Origin: Streptomyces solicavernae
Lineage (GTDB): Bacteria; Actinomycetota; Actinomycetes; Streptomycetales; Streptomycetaceae
Assembly: GCF_029968095.1 (NCBI RefSeq)
Contig: NZ_JASCIR010000015.1
Span: 1-64,000 of the forward strand
Length of the DNA stretch: 64,000 nt
Direction of reading: 5' to 3'
Shown: piece by piece, positions 24,622 through 34,413 of the stretch
Layout: each line of letters starts with the position of its first letter
Numbering within the stretch: position 1 is the first letter of the stretch
Program-made: the position numbers and the translations under genes
Notes under the pieces: generated by a model
Told to the model about the DNA's origin: nothing
Databases searched by the model: none
Seen by the model: only the letters and a program-made list of their open reading frames with translations

Positions 24622-25650
24622 ATGGCCGCCGTACCTCCCGCCTCCGCGCGACGCAAGCCGGTGGCCCGACGTATCGCCCTGACCGGCGCGGCGGTCGTGG
24701 CCCTCGCGGTCGCCGTGCTGCTCTCACTCGCCGTCGGCGCCCGCCCCATCGCCCCCACCGCCGTCCTCGACGCGCTGCTGCACGGCGGCCAGAGCGACGC
24801 CGCCCAGGTGGTCCGCGAACTGCGGGTGCCGCGCACGCTGATCGGCCTGATGGTCGGCGCGGCCCTGGCGATCGCCGGGACCGCGCTGCAGGGCATCACC
24901 CGCAACCCCATCGCCGACCCCGGCATCCTCGGCGTCAGCCAGGGCGCGTCCGCCGCGGTCGTCCTCGCGATCGCCTTCGCCGGGGTGCACGACCTGACGG
25001 GGTACGTGTGGTTCGCGTTCGCGGGCGCCGGGATCGCCTCCGTCGCCGTGTACGCCATCGCCGCGCGCGGGCGCGGCGGCGCGACGCCCGTGAAGCTCGC
25101 GCTCGGCGGCGCCGCGATCAACGCGCTGCTCGTCTCCGTCACGATGGCCGTCCTCACCACGAAGGCCGCCGCGCTGGACGAGTTCCGCTTCTGGCAGGTC
25201 GGCTCGGTGGCGGGCCGGGCCCCCGAAGTGGTCGCGCAGACCTGGCCGTTCCTGCTCGTCGGCGTGGTCCTGGTGGTGTCCGTGGCGCGCGGCCTGGACG
25301 CGCTCGCGCTCGGCGAGGACGTGGCGAAGGGCCTCGGGCAGAACGTCGCGACGGTACGGGTCGTCGGCGGCCTCGGCGCGACCGTCCTCACCGGCGTCGG
25401 GGTCGCGGCGGCCGGCCCGATCGCGTTCATCGGCCTGGCCGTCCCGCACATCGCCCGCGCGCTCGTCGGCGGCGACCACCGCTGGGTACTGCCGATGGCC
25501 GCGCTGACCGGCCCGGTCATGCTGCTCGTCTCCGACACGGTCGGCCGCGTGATCTTCCCGCCGAGCGAGGTCCCGGCGGGCGTGATGACGGCGCTGATCG
25601 GAGTGCCGTTCCTGGTGACGCTGGTACGACGGAAGGCGGTGGCCGCGTGA
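24622..25650 (+). CDS. Iron-siderophore ABC transporter permease 1 (FecCD family)
   Basis: 342 aa with about 10 helices. FecCD signatures are LRVPRTLIGLMVGAALAIAGTALQGITRNPIADPGILGVSQGA and the C-terminal GPIAFIGLAVPHIARALVGGDHR, where the loop contacts the ATPase. The ATG follows AAAGGG. It is the first gene of a four-gene operon (permease, permease, ATPase, lipoprotein) and is the heterodimer partner of the next gene, which overlaps it by 4 nt. Likely iron-repressed through the upstream iron box. Confidence 0.93.
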   Translation: MAAVPPASARRKPVARRIALTGAAVVALAVAVLLSLAVGARPIAPTAVLDALLHGGQSDAAQVVRELRVPRTLIGLMVGAALAIAGTALQGITRNPIADPGILGVSQGASAAVVLAIAFAGVHDLTGYVWFAFAGAGIASVAVYAIAARGRGGATPVKLALGGAAINALLVSVTMAVLTTKAAALDEFRFWQVGSVAGRAPEVVAQTWPFLLVGVVLVVSVARGLDALALGEDVAKGLGQNVATVRVVGGLGATVLTGVGVAAAGPIAFIGLAVPHIARALVGGDHRWVLPMAALTGPVMLLVSDTVGRVIFPPSEVPAGVMTALIGVPFLVTLVRRKAVAA

Positions 25651-26765
25651 GTACGCGTACTGCTGTGGGCGGGGATTCCACGACCGTGCCCACCCCGACC
25701 CCCGAGCGCCGGCGCCCGGCCGGGTACTCCGTACTGCGGACAGGCCGGGCCTCGTTCCTCGTGCACAGGCGTGCGGTGACCGTCGCAGCCGTCCTGACCC
25801 TGCTCCTCGCGGCCGCGACCCTCGCCTACCTCTGCGTAGGAGAAAGCTTCGTACCCCCCGGCGAAGCCCTGAAGGTCGTCCTCGGCCGGCCCTCCCCCGA
25901 CGAGCTGGTCGTCGGCACCCTGCGCCTGCCCCGCATGGTCGTCGGACTCCTCGTGGGGGCCGCGTTCGGGATCGCGGGCGCGCTGGTCCAGACCGTCGCC
26001 CGCAACCCGCTCGCCAGCCCCGACATCATCGGCATCAGCCAGGGCGCGAGCGCCCTCACCGTCGGCGCGCTCACCTTCGGCGTCACCTCGTACGCCGTGC
26101 TGCCGTACGTGTCGATCGCGGGCGGGCTCGTGGCGGCCGCGCTCGTGTACGTCTTCGCCTGGCGCGGCGGGCTGCAGGCCACCCGGTTCGTGCTGATCGG
26201 CATCGGCTTCGCGATCGCGCTGCGCTCCATCACCACGCTGTTCATGACGAAGGGCGACTACCTCGTCGCGCAGCAGGCGCAGATCTGGATGACCGGCTCC
26301 CTCAACGGCCGCTCCTGGCCGGAGGCCCAGCTGCTCGGCTCCACGCTGCTGATCCTGCTGCCCGCCATCGCGTGGGCGGCCCGCGCGCAGCGCACCGTCA
26401 GCATGGACGACGACACGGCGACCGCGCTCGGCGTGCGGCTCGGGCGCGTCCGGCTCGGGCTCGTGCTGGTCGGTGTCGTCCTCGCGTCCGTGGCGACCGG
26501 GACCGCCGGGCCGGTCGACTTCGTGGCGCTGCTCGCCCCGCAGATCGCCCGCCGGATGACCCGGACCGCGCAGATCCCGCTGGTGTGCAGCGCGTTGACC
26601 GGCGCGGTGGTCGTGGTCCTCGCGGACCTGCTCGCGCGCCGCCTCTTCTCGCCGACCGAGCTGCCGGTGGGAGTGCTGACGGCGGCGGTGGGGGCCCCGT
26701 ACCTGATCTGGTTGATCGGGAAAAGACACAGCATTCGCAGCCGTACCGTCGGAGGGAAGTCGTAG
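25647..26765 (+). CDS. Iron-siderophore ABC transporter permease 2 (FecCD family)
   Basis: 372 aa, GTG start overlapping the previous stop (GTGA). After a polar 30-residue leader it has the family block LRLPRMVVGLLVGAAFGIAGALVQTVARNPLASPDIIGISQGAS and TGTAGPVDFVALLAPQIARRMTR. With permease 1 it forms the membrane channel for a ferric siderophore. The conserved NPLA-SPD-IIG loop differs from NPIADPGILG in permease 1, as usual for FecC/FecD-type heterodimers. Confidence 0.93.
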   Translation: MSTRTAVGGDSTTVPTPTPERRRPAGYSVLRTGRASFLVHRRAVTVAAVLTLLLAAATLAYLCVGESFVPPGEALKVVLGRPSPDELVVGTLRLPRMVVGLLVGAAFGIAGALVQTVARNPLASPDIIGISQGASALTVGALTFGVTSYAVLPYVSIAGGLVAAALVYVFAWRGGLQATRFVLIGIGFAIALRSITTLFMTKGDYLVAQQAQIWMTGSLNGRSWPEAQLLGSTLLILLPAIAWAARAQRTVSMDDDTATALGVRLGRVRLGLVLVGVVLASVATGTAGPVDFVALLAPQIARRMTRTAQIPLVCSALTGAVVVVLADLLARRLFSPTELPVGVLTAAVGAPYLIWLIGKRHSIRSRTVGGKS

Positions 26766-26767
26766 TC

Positions 26768-27556
26768 GTGACCCGGCTCCAAGCGCGCGAGTTGACGCTC
26801 GCCTACGAGGAACGCACCGTCGTGCACGGCCTCGACCTGGACATACCCGACGGCCAGGTCACCGTGATCGTCGGGCCGAACGCCTGCGGCAAGTCGACGA
26901 CGCTGCGGGCGCTCGGACGGCTGCTCAAGCCGAGGGCGGGTTCGGTGCTGCTCGACGGCACGGCGCTCGCGAAGCTGCCGACGAAGCGGATCGCCCAGCA
27001 GATCGGGCTGTTGCCGCAGTCGCCGGTGGCGCCCGAGGCGATCACCGTCGCGGACCTGGTGGCGCGCGGCCGGCAGCCGCACCAGCACTGGTGGCAGCAG
27101 TGGTCCGACGAGGACGAGCGGGCCGTCACGGAGGCCATGTCCCGTACGGATGTGGCGGAGCTGGCGGAGCGGCCCGTGGACGAGCTGTCGGGCGGTCAGC
27201 GGCAGCGGGTGTGGATCGCGATGGCGCTCGCGCAGGAGACGGAGCTGCTGCTGCTCGACGAGCCGACGACGTTCCTGGACATCTCCCACCAGGTGGAAGT
27301 CCTGGATCTCGTACGGCAGTTGAACCATGACCGGGGGCGGACGGTCGTCGTCGTCCTGCACGACCTGAACCAGGCGGCGCGGTACGCGGATCATCTCGTG
27401 GCGATGCGGGCGGGGGAGGTGGTGGCCTCCGGCGCGCCGTCGAAGGTGGTCACCGCTGAGCTCGTACGCGAGGTGTTCGGCCTCGACTGCGTCGTGGTAC
27501 CGGACCCCGTGACCGGGTCGCCGTTGGTCGTGCCGGGTGCGCCGTGGGGGGCTTGA
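26768..27556 (+). CDS. Iron-siderophore ABC transporter ATP-binding protein
   Basis: 262 aa, FepC-like. Walker A is GPNACGKST, the Q-loop lies in GLLPQSPVAPE, the signature is DELSGGQRQR, Walker B is LLLLDEPTTFLD and the H-loop is VVLHDLNQAAR. The GTG start is 2 nt after the permease stop, with GGAGGG upstream. It drives the import complex in the cytoplasm. The HWWQQW segment after the Q-loop is typical of the FepC class. Confidence 0.95.
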   Translation: MTRLQARELTLAYEERTVVHGLDLDIPDGQVTVIVGPNACGKSTTLRALGRLLKPRAGSVLLDGTALAKLPTKRIAQQIGLLPQSPVAPEAITVADLVARGRQPHQHWWQQWSDEDERAVTEAMSRTDVAELAERPVDELSGGQRQRVWIAMALAQETELLLLDEPTTFLDISHQVEVLDLVRQLNHDRGRTVVVVLHDLNQAARYADHLVAMRAGEVVASGAPSKVVTAELVREVFGLDCVVVPDPVTGSPLVVPGAPWGA

Positions 27557-27620
27557 TCTTTCCCCGCCCCACCTCGCCCCGCACCCGGTCCACCACCGCC
27601 ACCCACAAGAAAGGCACCCC

Positions 27621-28577
27621 ATGAGACCCCGCACCCTCACCGCAGCCGCCGTCCTCGCCCTCACTCTCACCGCCTGCGGGTCGGGAGGCGCCGCGGACCC
27701 GGCAGGTGACAGCGGCGGCAGCCGCGGCACGCACACCGTCAAGACCGCCATGGGCGACGTGAAAGTCCCGGACGCCCCGAAGCGCGTCGTCGTCCTCGAC
27801 ACCGCCGAACTGGACTCCGCGATCACCCTCGGCGTGAAGCCGGTCGGCGCCACGCACGCCGACGTCGAGTCGGGCTTCCTCAGCTACCTGCCGAAGGCGA
27901 AGGTCAAGGGCATCAAGGACGTCGGCGCGATGATGACGCCGAACGTCGAGGCCATCGCCGAGCTGAAGCCCGACCTGATCCTGACCAGCAAGATCCGGCA
28001 CGAGAAGCTCTACCCGCAGCTCAGCCGGATCGCCCCGACCGTCATGACGGAGAACACCGGCTACCCCTGGAAGGACAACTTCCGGCTGCACGCCGACGCG
28101 CTCGGCAAGAAGGAAGAGGCGAAGAAGGTCGTCGAGGCGTACGACGACCACGCCGCCGACGTGACCAAGGCCCTCGGCGGCCGGGCGAAGGCCGAGGCCA
28201 CGAAGGTCAACGTGGTCCGCTTCGTCGAGGGCGCCAACATCCGCATCTACGGCAGGAAGAACTACATCGCGACGATCCTGAAGGACGTCCACCTCGGGCG
28301 GCCCGCCGTCGTGGACAAGGCCAAGGACGGGTTCTCGTACGACGTGAGCCCCGAGCGGATCGACGCCGCCGACGCCGACGTCATCTTCCACTCCACCTAC
28401 GGCGACCCGGAGAAGGCCAAGGAGACGCAGACCACGGGCGGTTCGCTGTGGCAGGGCATGAAGGCCGTCAAGAACGGCAAGGTCTTCGCGGTCGACGACC
28501 AGCTGTGGATCCAGGGCATCGGCTACACCGCCGCGAACAAGATCCTCGACGAGCTGCGGGCCGACCTGACGAAGTAA
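27621..28577 (+). CDS. Iron-siderophore substrate-binding lipoprotein
   Basis: 318 aa. The signal ends in lipobox LTAC (Cys19). The TroA/FepB-type fold is indicated by KRVVVLDTAELDSAITLGVKPVG, PNVEAIAELKPDLILTS and the last-gene position in the operon. It captures the ferric siderophore outside the cell and delivers it to the two permeases. A hydroxamate or mixed siderophore is plausible for Streptomyces but cannot be read from sequence. AGAAAGG precedes the ATG. Confidence 0.92.
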   Translation: MRPRTLTAAAVLALTLTACGSGGAADPAGDSGGSRGTHTVKTAMGDVKVPDAPKRVVVLDTAELDSAITLGVKPVGATHADVESGFLSYLPKAKVKGIKDVGAMMTPNVEAIAELKPDLILTSKIRHEKLYPQLSRIAPTVMTENTGYPWKDNFRLHADALGKKEEAKKVVEAYDDHAADVTKALGGRAKAEATKVNVVRFVEGANIRIYGRKNYIATILKDVHLGRPAVVDKAKDGFSYDVSPERIDAADADVIFHSTYGDPEKAKETQTTGGSLWQGMKAVKNGKVFAVDDQLWIQGIGYTAANKILDELRADLTK

Positions 28578-28586
28578 CTCCCGGCG

Positions 28587-29867
28587 TTACTCGGGCCGTT
28601 GCCGCTGCGACCGCCACACCAGGAACAGCGCGGAGGCGACGGCCGCGAGGCGCACCACCCACGGCCAGGTTTCGCCGAGCGCGTCCACCGTGGCGCCCGC
28701 CGGCACCTCCTCGCCCCAGCGCCGGTCGAACCGGCCCCACAGCCACACCACCCCCGCCGCCGCCGCGGCGCCGGGGATGCCGAGCGCCGCGAACTTGGCC
28801 TCGCGCTGGGTGAGCCGGCGCGAGGTGTAGGCGACGGCCCAGCCGGCGCCGAGCGCGATCCAGTTGCCGAGCACGGCGCCGGCGACGAGGGACGCGGCGG
28901 CGAGCAGCAGCAGCGGGTTGCTGAGCGCCGGCGCGCCCCGGGCGGCCCGGGCGCGGCGCAGGAACGGCAGCCGGCGGCCGCCGCCCGACTCCTCGCCCTC
29001 GTCGCCCGCCGCTTCGCCCTCGCTCCGCTTCTGGCGCTCGCCCTCGCCCTCGCCGGAGGGCCCGTCGGACTTGTCGGAGTCGTCGAAGGCGTCGGAGGCG
29101 TCCTCGGGGCGTGGCGGGCGCAGTATCTCGGGGATCTCCACACCGCCGACGAACCCCGGTACGGAGTCGGTGAAGCCGTGAGGGCCGTTCTCGATGCGCC
29201 ACCAGTCGGGCGTGGAACCGCTCGGCCCCATCTCGTCCTCGCCCGCGAGGTGCGGCGGCGTGCTGACCGTCGGCGGCGGTTCGGCGGGCGGCGCGGGGTC
29301 CTTCGTCAGGCGGTCCTTCGTCAGGCGCGGCCGGAGCGGGTTGCGGAACCGGGGCTCGCGGCCCCGCTGCTCGTCGGTGCGCTGCTCGGGCACGAACAGG
29401 GAGGGGCGGAGGCGGGACTTGGGCGCGCTCCCCCGGTCGGCCTCGACGGCGGACTCCGGAACAGCCGGTCCGGCCTCGGCGGCGCGCTTCTCCCATGCTT
29501 CCGCCTCGGCGGCGCGCTTCTCCCGTACTTCCGCCTCGTCCGCGCGCTTCTCCCGTACTTCCGCCTCGTCCGCGCGCTTCGCCGGTACGTCGGCGGGGGC
29601 GCCGTGGTCGTCAGGGTCCCGCGACGACCCCGCCTCCCGCCCCACGACCTCCTCCGGCGTGCCGAGGCGGTCCAGGATGCGGCGGACCCCGGCCGGGCTG
29701 TCGCCGGGGGTCTTGCCGCCGGACACGGTGGCGCGGCGGCGGTCGATCTCGGCGCGCAGCTCGGCGACCAGGCGCATCCGGGTCTTCGACGGCAGCTGGC
29801 GCTGCTGGGCGAGGTCGCCGACCCTGCTCAGGTAGTCAAAAACGAGCTGGTCGCTCTCGATCGCCAC
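28587..29867 (-). CDS. HAAS-like N-terminal domain membrane protein with KR-E repeats
   Basis: 426 aa. The GTG start is supported by GGGAGA 7 nt upstream. Residues 1-80 (FDYLSRVGDLAQQRQLPSKTRMRLVAELRAEIDRRRA ... ILDRLGTPEEVVG) fit the HAAS/permease-prefix helical domain. A 10-residue repeat (EVREKRADEA-like, four copies) follows, then a long Pro/acidic disordered region. At the C terminus there are about four membrane helices (LLLLAAASLVAGAVLGNWIAL to ALFLVWRSQR). The function is unknown; a signalling or envelope role is possible. Confidence 0.78.
   Translation of the reverse strand: MAIESDQLVFDYLSRVGDLAQQRQLPSKTRMRLVAELRAEIDRRRATVSGGKTPGDSPAGVRRILDRLGTPEEVVGREAGSSRDPDDHGAPADVPAKRADEAEVREKRADEAEVREKRAAEAEAWEKRAAEAGPAVPESAVEADRGSAPKSRLRPSLFVPEQRTDEQRGREPRFRNPLRPRLTKDRLTKDPAPPAEPPPTVSTPPHLAGEDEMGPSGSTPDWWRIENGPHGFTDSVPGFVGGVEIPEILRPPRPEDASDAFDDSDKSDGPSGEGEGERQKRSEGEAAGDEGEESGGGRRLPFLRRARAARGAPALSNPLLLLAAASLVAGAVLGNWIALGAGWAVAYTSRRLTQREAKFAALGIPGAAAAAGVVWLWGRFDRRWGEEVPAGATVDALGETWPWVVRLAAVASALFLVWRSQRQRPE
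29471..29590. repeat. 30-bp in-frame repeat, 4 copies
   Basis: Four tandem 30-bp units encode the 10-residue charged repeat (KRADEAEVRE type) of the HAAS-like protein. The units differ by a few substitutions; the period preserves the frame. Confidence 0.85.
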
Positions 29868-29979
29868 GAGCTCTCCCTGCGGTAAGTACCTGCCGCGGCG
29901 CGCGCGTTGTGGTGCCCGGCCGTCCGACCGTACCGCGCGTGCGGCTGCCATGTCGGTGGCACCTACTACCGTGTGACGG

Positions 29980-32589
29980 ATGACGACCGAGAGCACGGCA
30001 GGCACGGCGGCCCCCCGCACACTCGCCGAAGAGCTGAGGCAGCGCGACGACGCGTCGCTCGCCACCCTGCTGCGGGCCCGCCCGGACCTGCTGTCCCCCG
30101 TGCCGAACGACCTGACGCAGCTGGCCACGCGCGCGGGCACCAGGGCGTCGGTGGTGCGCGCCCTCGGCCGGCTCGACACGTTCGCGCTGCAGGCCGCCGA
30201 GGCCCTTGCGGTGGCGCCGGAGCCCGCGTCGTACGAGGCGCTGCGCGCCCTGCTCGCCGGGGACGACGGGGACGCGGCGGTGGACGGCGCGCTGCCCGGC
30301 GCGGTCGCCACGCTGCGCGCCCAGGCGCTGGTGTGGGGCGGGGACGAGCGGCTTCGCCTGGTGCGCACGGCCCGCGAGCTCCTTGCGCCCTCGCCGCAGC
30401 ACCCGTCGCCGACGGGACTCGGGCCGGCCGTCGCCGAGGCCACGTCGGGCATGTCGCCGGGCCGCGTGCAGCAGCTCATCGAAGCGGCGGGCCTGACGTC
30501 GACGCACGACGCGGTGTCCGCGGTCTCGGCCCTGACCGAGCTGTTCACGGACCGTACGCGGATGTCGGCGCTGCTCGACGACGCCCCGGTCGACGCCCTG
30601 GACGTCCTCGGCCGGCTCACCTGGGGCCCGCCGTACGGGCAGGTCACGGCGGACCCGGCGGCGCATCTGCGCTGGCTGCTCGACCGCGGCCTGCTCGTGC
30701 CGACCTCGCCCGGCACGGTCGTACTCCCGCGCGAGGTGGCCCTGCACCTGCGCGGCGGCCGCGCCCACCGCACGACGCACCCGCTGCCGCCGGAGGTCCC
30801 GCCCGCTGCGGAGCACCGGCCGCGGGTGGTGGACGCGACGGCGGCCGGGCAGGCGCTGGCGGCGGTCGCGACGGTCGAGGAGCTGCTGAAGGAGTGGCAC
30901 GAGGGCGGGCCCGCGGTGCTGCGCGCGGGCGGCCTGAGCGTGCGCGACCTGAAGCGCACGGCGGTCGCCCTCGACGCCCCGGAGCCGACGGCCGCGTTCT
31001 GGGTGGAACTGGCGTACGCGGCGGGCCTGTTGGCGTCCGACGGCGGCTTCGAGGGCGCCTCGTCCCCGTACGGCGAAGGGGATGCGGGCCCCCGCCGCGC
31101 GGAGGAGCGGTACGCGGCGACGCCCGCGTACGACGACTGGCTGGAGCTCCCGGCCGCCGAGCGCTGGGCCCGCCTGGCGGTGGCCTGGCTGGCGGCGACG
31201 CGCACGCCGGGCCTGGTCGGCGGCCGCGACGGCAAGGACCGGGTGCTGTCGGCGCTCGGCCCGCACCTGGACCGCTCGGGGGCGCCGGAGGTGCGGCGCC
31301 GCGTCCTCGACCTGCTCGCCGGACTGCCTCAGGGCGCCGCGGCCGACCCGGAGGCGGTCCTGGCCCGGCTGCGCTGGGAGCGCCCGCTGCGGGTCGGCGC
31401 GACGTCGGACCCGAGCGGCGACGACCTGCGCACCCGCCTGGCCCGCTGGACCCTCGACGAGGCGGAACTCCTCGGCGTGACGGGCCGCGGGGCGCTGTCG
31501 GCGACGGGGCGGGCGCTGCTGTCGGACACGCCGCACCGTGCCCGCGAAGGGCACAGGACCCACGACGGACACACGGCCCTCGACGGACACTCGGCCCTCG
31601 AAGGGCACTCGACTCGCGAAGGACACACGGCCCGCGAAGGGCACCCGGCCTTCGAACGGACGCTGGCCGCCCTCCTCGCCCCGCTCCTCCCCGAACCCCT
31701 CGACCATGTCCTCCTCCAGGCGGACCTGACGGCCGTGGCGCCCGGCCCCCTGGAGCGGCCCCTCGCGGAGACCCTCGGCGTGCTCGCGGACGTGGAGTCA
31801 AAGGGCGGGGCGACGGTCTACCGCTTCACGCCCGGCTCGGTCCGCCGCGCCCTGGACGCGGGCCGCACGGCCACCGACCTGCACACGTTCCTTCAGACCC
31901 ACTCCCGTACGCCGGTGCCGCAGCCCCTCTCGTATCTGATCGACGATGTGGCGCGCCGGCACGGCCACTTGAGGATCGGCGCGGCCTCGGCGTACGTCCG
32001 CTGCGACGACGACTCGGTGCTCGGCGAGATCCTCGCCGACAAGCGCGCCGCCGCCCTGCGCCTGCGCCGCCTCGCGCCGACGGTCCTGGCCGCGCAGGCC
32101 GACCCGGCGGCGCTGCTCGACGGCCTGCGGTCGATGGGCTTCGCCCCGTCCGCGGAGACCCCCGAGGGCGACGTCCTGATCGCCCCCGCCCACGCCCACC
32201 GCACGCCGCCCCGCACGGCGCCCGCCCCGGTGCCGGAGGGCCCGCCGCTGCCGGACGACACGCTGCTCGGCGCCGCGGTCCGCGCGATCCGCGCCGGCGA
32301 CATGGCGTCGACGGCCCCGAAGCGCCCGGCGCCCACGCCCACTTCGGCCCCCGGCGAACTCCCCCGCACCACGTCGGCCGAGACCCTCGCCACGATGCAG
32401 GCCGCGGTGCTGACGGGCGACGCGCTGTGGATCGGCTACGTCAACGCGGAGGGCACGGCCAGCCAGCGCGTCATCGCTCCGGTCCGCGTGGAGGGCGGCT
32501 TCGTCACGGCCTACGACCACACGGCGGACGAGGTCCGCACGTACCCGTTGCACCGGGTGACGGGGGTGGCGGAACTGGGCGAGGACTGA
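29980..32589 (+). CDS. XPB/Ssl2 N-terminal-like protein with C-terminal WYL-like region
   Basis: 869 aa, a conserved partner encoded next to bacterial XPB helicases in actinobacteria (mycobacteria have the same pair). It lacks helicase motifs. The C-terminal third, with SYLIDDVARRHGHLRIGAASAYVRCDDDSVLGEIL, matches the helicase XPB/Ssl2 N-terminal domain, and ALWIGYVNAEGTASQRVIAPVRVEGGFVTAYDH is WYL-like. A His-Gly repeat (residues 522-557) is inserted in the middle. It probably acts with XPB in DNA repair or transcription. TACCGT 7 nt before the ATG suggests a leaderless mRNA. Confidence 0.85.
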   Translation: MTTESTAGTAAPRTLAEELRQRDDASLATLLRARPDLLSPVPNDLTQLATRAGTRASVVRALGRLDTFALQAAEALAVAPEPASYEALRALLAGDDGDAAVDGALPGAVATLRAQALVWGGDERLRLVRTARELLAPSPQHPSPTGLGPAVAEATSGMSPGRVQQLIEAAGLTSTHDAVSAVSALTELFTDRTRMSALLDDAPVDALDVLGRLTWGPPYGQVTADPAAHLRWLLDRGLLVPTSPGTVVLPREVALHLRGGRAHRTTHPLPPEVPPAAEHRPRVVDATAAGQALAAVATVEELLKEWHEGGPAVLRAGGLSVRDLKRTAVALDAPEPTAAFWVELAYAAGLLASDGGFEGASSPYGEGDAGPRRAEERYAATPAYDDWLELPAAERWARLAVAWLAATRTPGLVGGRDGKDRVLSALGPHLDRSGAPEVRRRVLDLLAGLPQGAAADPEAVLARLRWERPLRVGATSDPSGDDLRTRLARWTLDEAELLGVTGRGALSATGRALLSDTPHRAREGHRTHDGHTALDGHSALEGHSTREGHTAREGHPAFERTLAALLAPLLPEPLDHVLLQADLTAVAPGPLERPLAETLGVLADVESKGGATVYRFTPGSVRRALDAGRTATDLHTFLQTHSRTPVPQPLSYLIDDVARRHGHLRIGAASAYVRCDDDSVLGEILADKRAAALRLRRLAPTVLAAQADPAALLDGLRSMGFAPSAETPEGDVLIAPAHAHRTPPRTAPAPVPEGPPLPDDTLLGAAVRAIRAGDMASTAPKRPAPTPTSAPGELPRTTSAETLATMQAAVLTGDALWIGYVNAEGTASQRVIAPVRVEGGFVTAYDHTADEVRTYPLHRVTGVAELGED
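31543..31650. repeat. 18-bp in-frame repeat, 6 copies, His-Gly rich
   Basis: Six 18-bp units (CGCGAAGGGCACAGGACC type) encode a hexapeptide of pattern R/L-E/D-G-H-x-A/T within the XPB-partner protein. Every unit keeps one GH dipeptide. Confidence 0.9.
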
Positions 32590-32769
32590 GGCCCGCGCCG
32601 CGACCTCATTCGGCGTCCACCACGAAGCGACCGAACTCGCCTGACCGGTCGGCGTGGGCCCCCGTGTGAGGCCCACGCCACACCGCCCGCTCCCGTAATG
32701 CGGCACACTGGACGTTTGGCCTCTCCCGTCCCGTCACGAGGCCTGCCGTAGAACGGAAAGGGTGCGCGC

Positions 32770-34410
32770 GTGGCTGGTCCCCTCATCGTCCAATCTGACA
32801 AGACCCTCCTGCTTGAGGTCGACCACGAGCTGGCCGACGCCTGTCGGCGGGCCATCGCGCCGTTCGCCGAGCTGGAGCGGGCGCCCGAGCACATCCACAC
32901 GTACCGGCTCACCCCGCTCGGGCTGTGGAACGCGCGGGCGGCCGGGCACGATGCCGAGCAGGTCGTCGACGCGCTCGTCGAGTACAGCCGGTACCCGGTG
33001 CCGCACGCGCTGCTCGTCGACATCGCCGAGACGATAGACCGGTACGGACGGCTCACCCTCAGCAAGCACCCCGCGCACGGCCTCGTTCTGAGCAGCACCG
33101 ACCGGCCGGTCCTGGAGGAGGTGCTGAAGTCGAAGCGGGTCACTCCGCTCGTCGGGGCGCGGATCGATCCGGACACCGTCGTCGTGCATCCGTCCGAGCG
33201 CGGGCAGATCAAGCAGACGCTGCTCAAGCTGGGCTGGCCGGCCGAGGACCTCGCCGGGTACGTGGACGGCGAGGCCCACACCATCGACCTCGCCGAGGAC
33301 GGCTGGGCGCTGCGCCCGTACCAGAAGCAGGCCGTGGAGAACTTCTGGCACGGCGGCAGCGGGGTCGTCGTACTGCCGTGTGGCGCCGGTAAGACGCTCG
33401 TCGGCGCGGGGGCCATGGCGCAGGCCAAGGCGACCACGCTGATCCTCGTCACCAACACCGTGTCCGCCCGCCAGTGGAAGCACGAGCTGGTCAGGCGGAC
33501 GAGCCTCACCGAGGACGAGATCGGCGAGTACTCCGGTACGAAGAAGGAGATCCGGCCCGTCACGATCGCGACGTACCAGGTCCTCACGACGAAGCGGAAG
33601 GGCGTCTACCCGCACCTGGAGCTCTTCGACTCACGGGACTGGGGCCTGGTCGTCTACGACGAGGTGCACCTGCTGCCCGCGCCGGTCTTCAAGTTCACCG
33701 CCGACCTCCAGGCCCGCCGCCGCCTCGGCCTCACCGCGACGCTCGTACGGGAGGACGGGCGCGAGTCCGACGTGTTCTCGCTGATCGGGCCGAAGCGGTT
33801 CGACGCCCCGTGGAAGGAGATCGAGGCGCAGGGGTACATCGCCCCGGCGGACTGCGTCGAGGTCCGGGTGAACCTGACGGAGTCCGAGCGGCTGGCGTAC
33901 GCCACCGCCGAGGCGGAGGAGAAGTACCGGTTCTGTGCCACCACGGCCACGAAGCGGAAGGTGACGGAAGCGCTCGTCCGGAAGCATCAGGGTGAGCAGA
34001 CGCTCGTCATCGGGCAGTACATCGACCAGCTCGACGAGCTCGGCGCGCACCTCGACGCCCCTGTCATCAAGGGCGAGACCACGAACGCGGTGCGGGAGAA
34101 GCTGTTCGACCAGTTCCGGGAGGGCGAGATCTCCGTGCTCGTCGTGTCCAAGGTCGCGAACTTCTCCATCGACCTGCCCGAGGCGACGGTCGCGATCCAG
34201 GTGTCCGGGACGTTCGGCTCGCGCCAGGAGGAGGCGCAGCGGCTCGGCCGGGTGCTGCGGCCGAAGGCCGACGGTCACGAGGCCCGCTTCTACTCCGTCG
34301 TCGCCCGCGACACCATCGACCAGGACTTCGCCGCGCACCGGCAGCGGTTCCTGGCGGAGCAGGGGTATGCGTATCGGATCGCTGATGCGGATGATTTTCT
34401 GGCGGGGTGA
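32770..34410 (+). CDS. DNA repair helicase XPB
   Basis: 546 aa, SF2 helicase. Motif I is LPCGAGKT (202-209), motif II is YDEVH (296-300), motif III is LGLTATLVREDG and includes the RED motif (327-329) typical of XPB, and motif VI is QEEAQRLGRVLRPK. An N-terminal domain of about 170 residues resembles the damage-recognition region. Bacterial XPB unwinds DNA 3' to 5' using ATP; its mycobacterial homologue has been studied. The GTG start follows AACGGAAAGGG. It is separated by 180 nt from the partner gene. Confidence 0.95.
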   Translation: MAGPLIVQSDKTLLLEVDHELADACRRAIAPFAELERAPEHIHTYRLTPLGLWNARAAGHDAEQVVDALVEYSRYPVPHALLVDIAETIDRYGRLTLSKHPAHGLVLSSTDRPVLEEVLKSKRVTPLVGARIDPDTVVVHPSERGQIKQTLLKLGWPAEDLAGYVDGEAHTIDLAEDGWALRPYQKQAVENFWHGGSGVVVLPCGAGKTLVGAGAMAQAKATTLILVTNTVSARQWKHELVRRTSLTEDEIGEYSGTKKEIRPVTIATYQVLTTKRKGVYPHLELFDSRDWGLVVYDEVHLLPAPVFKFTADLQARRRLGLTATLVREDGRESDVFSLIGPKRFDAPWKEIEAQGYIAPADCVEVRVNLTESERLAYATAEAEEKYRFCATTATKRKVTEALVRKHQGEQTLVIGQYIDQLDELGAHLDAPVIKGETTNAVREKLFDQFREGEISVLVVSKVANFSIDLPEATVAIQVSGTFGSRQEEAQRLGRVLRPKADGHEARFYSVVARDTIDQDFAAHRQRFLAEQGYAYRIADADDFLAG

Positions 34411-34413
34411 GGC

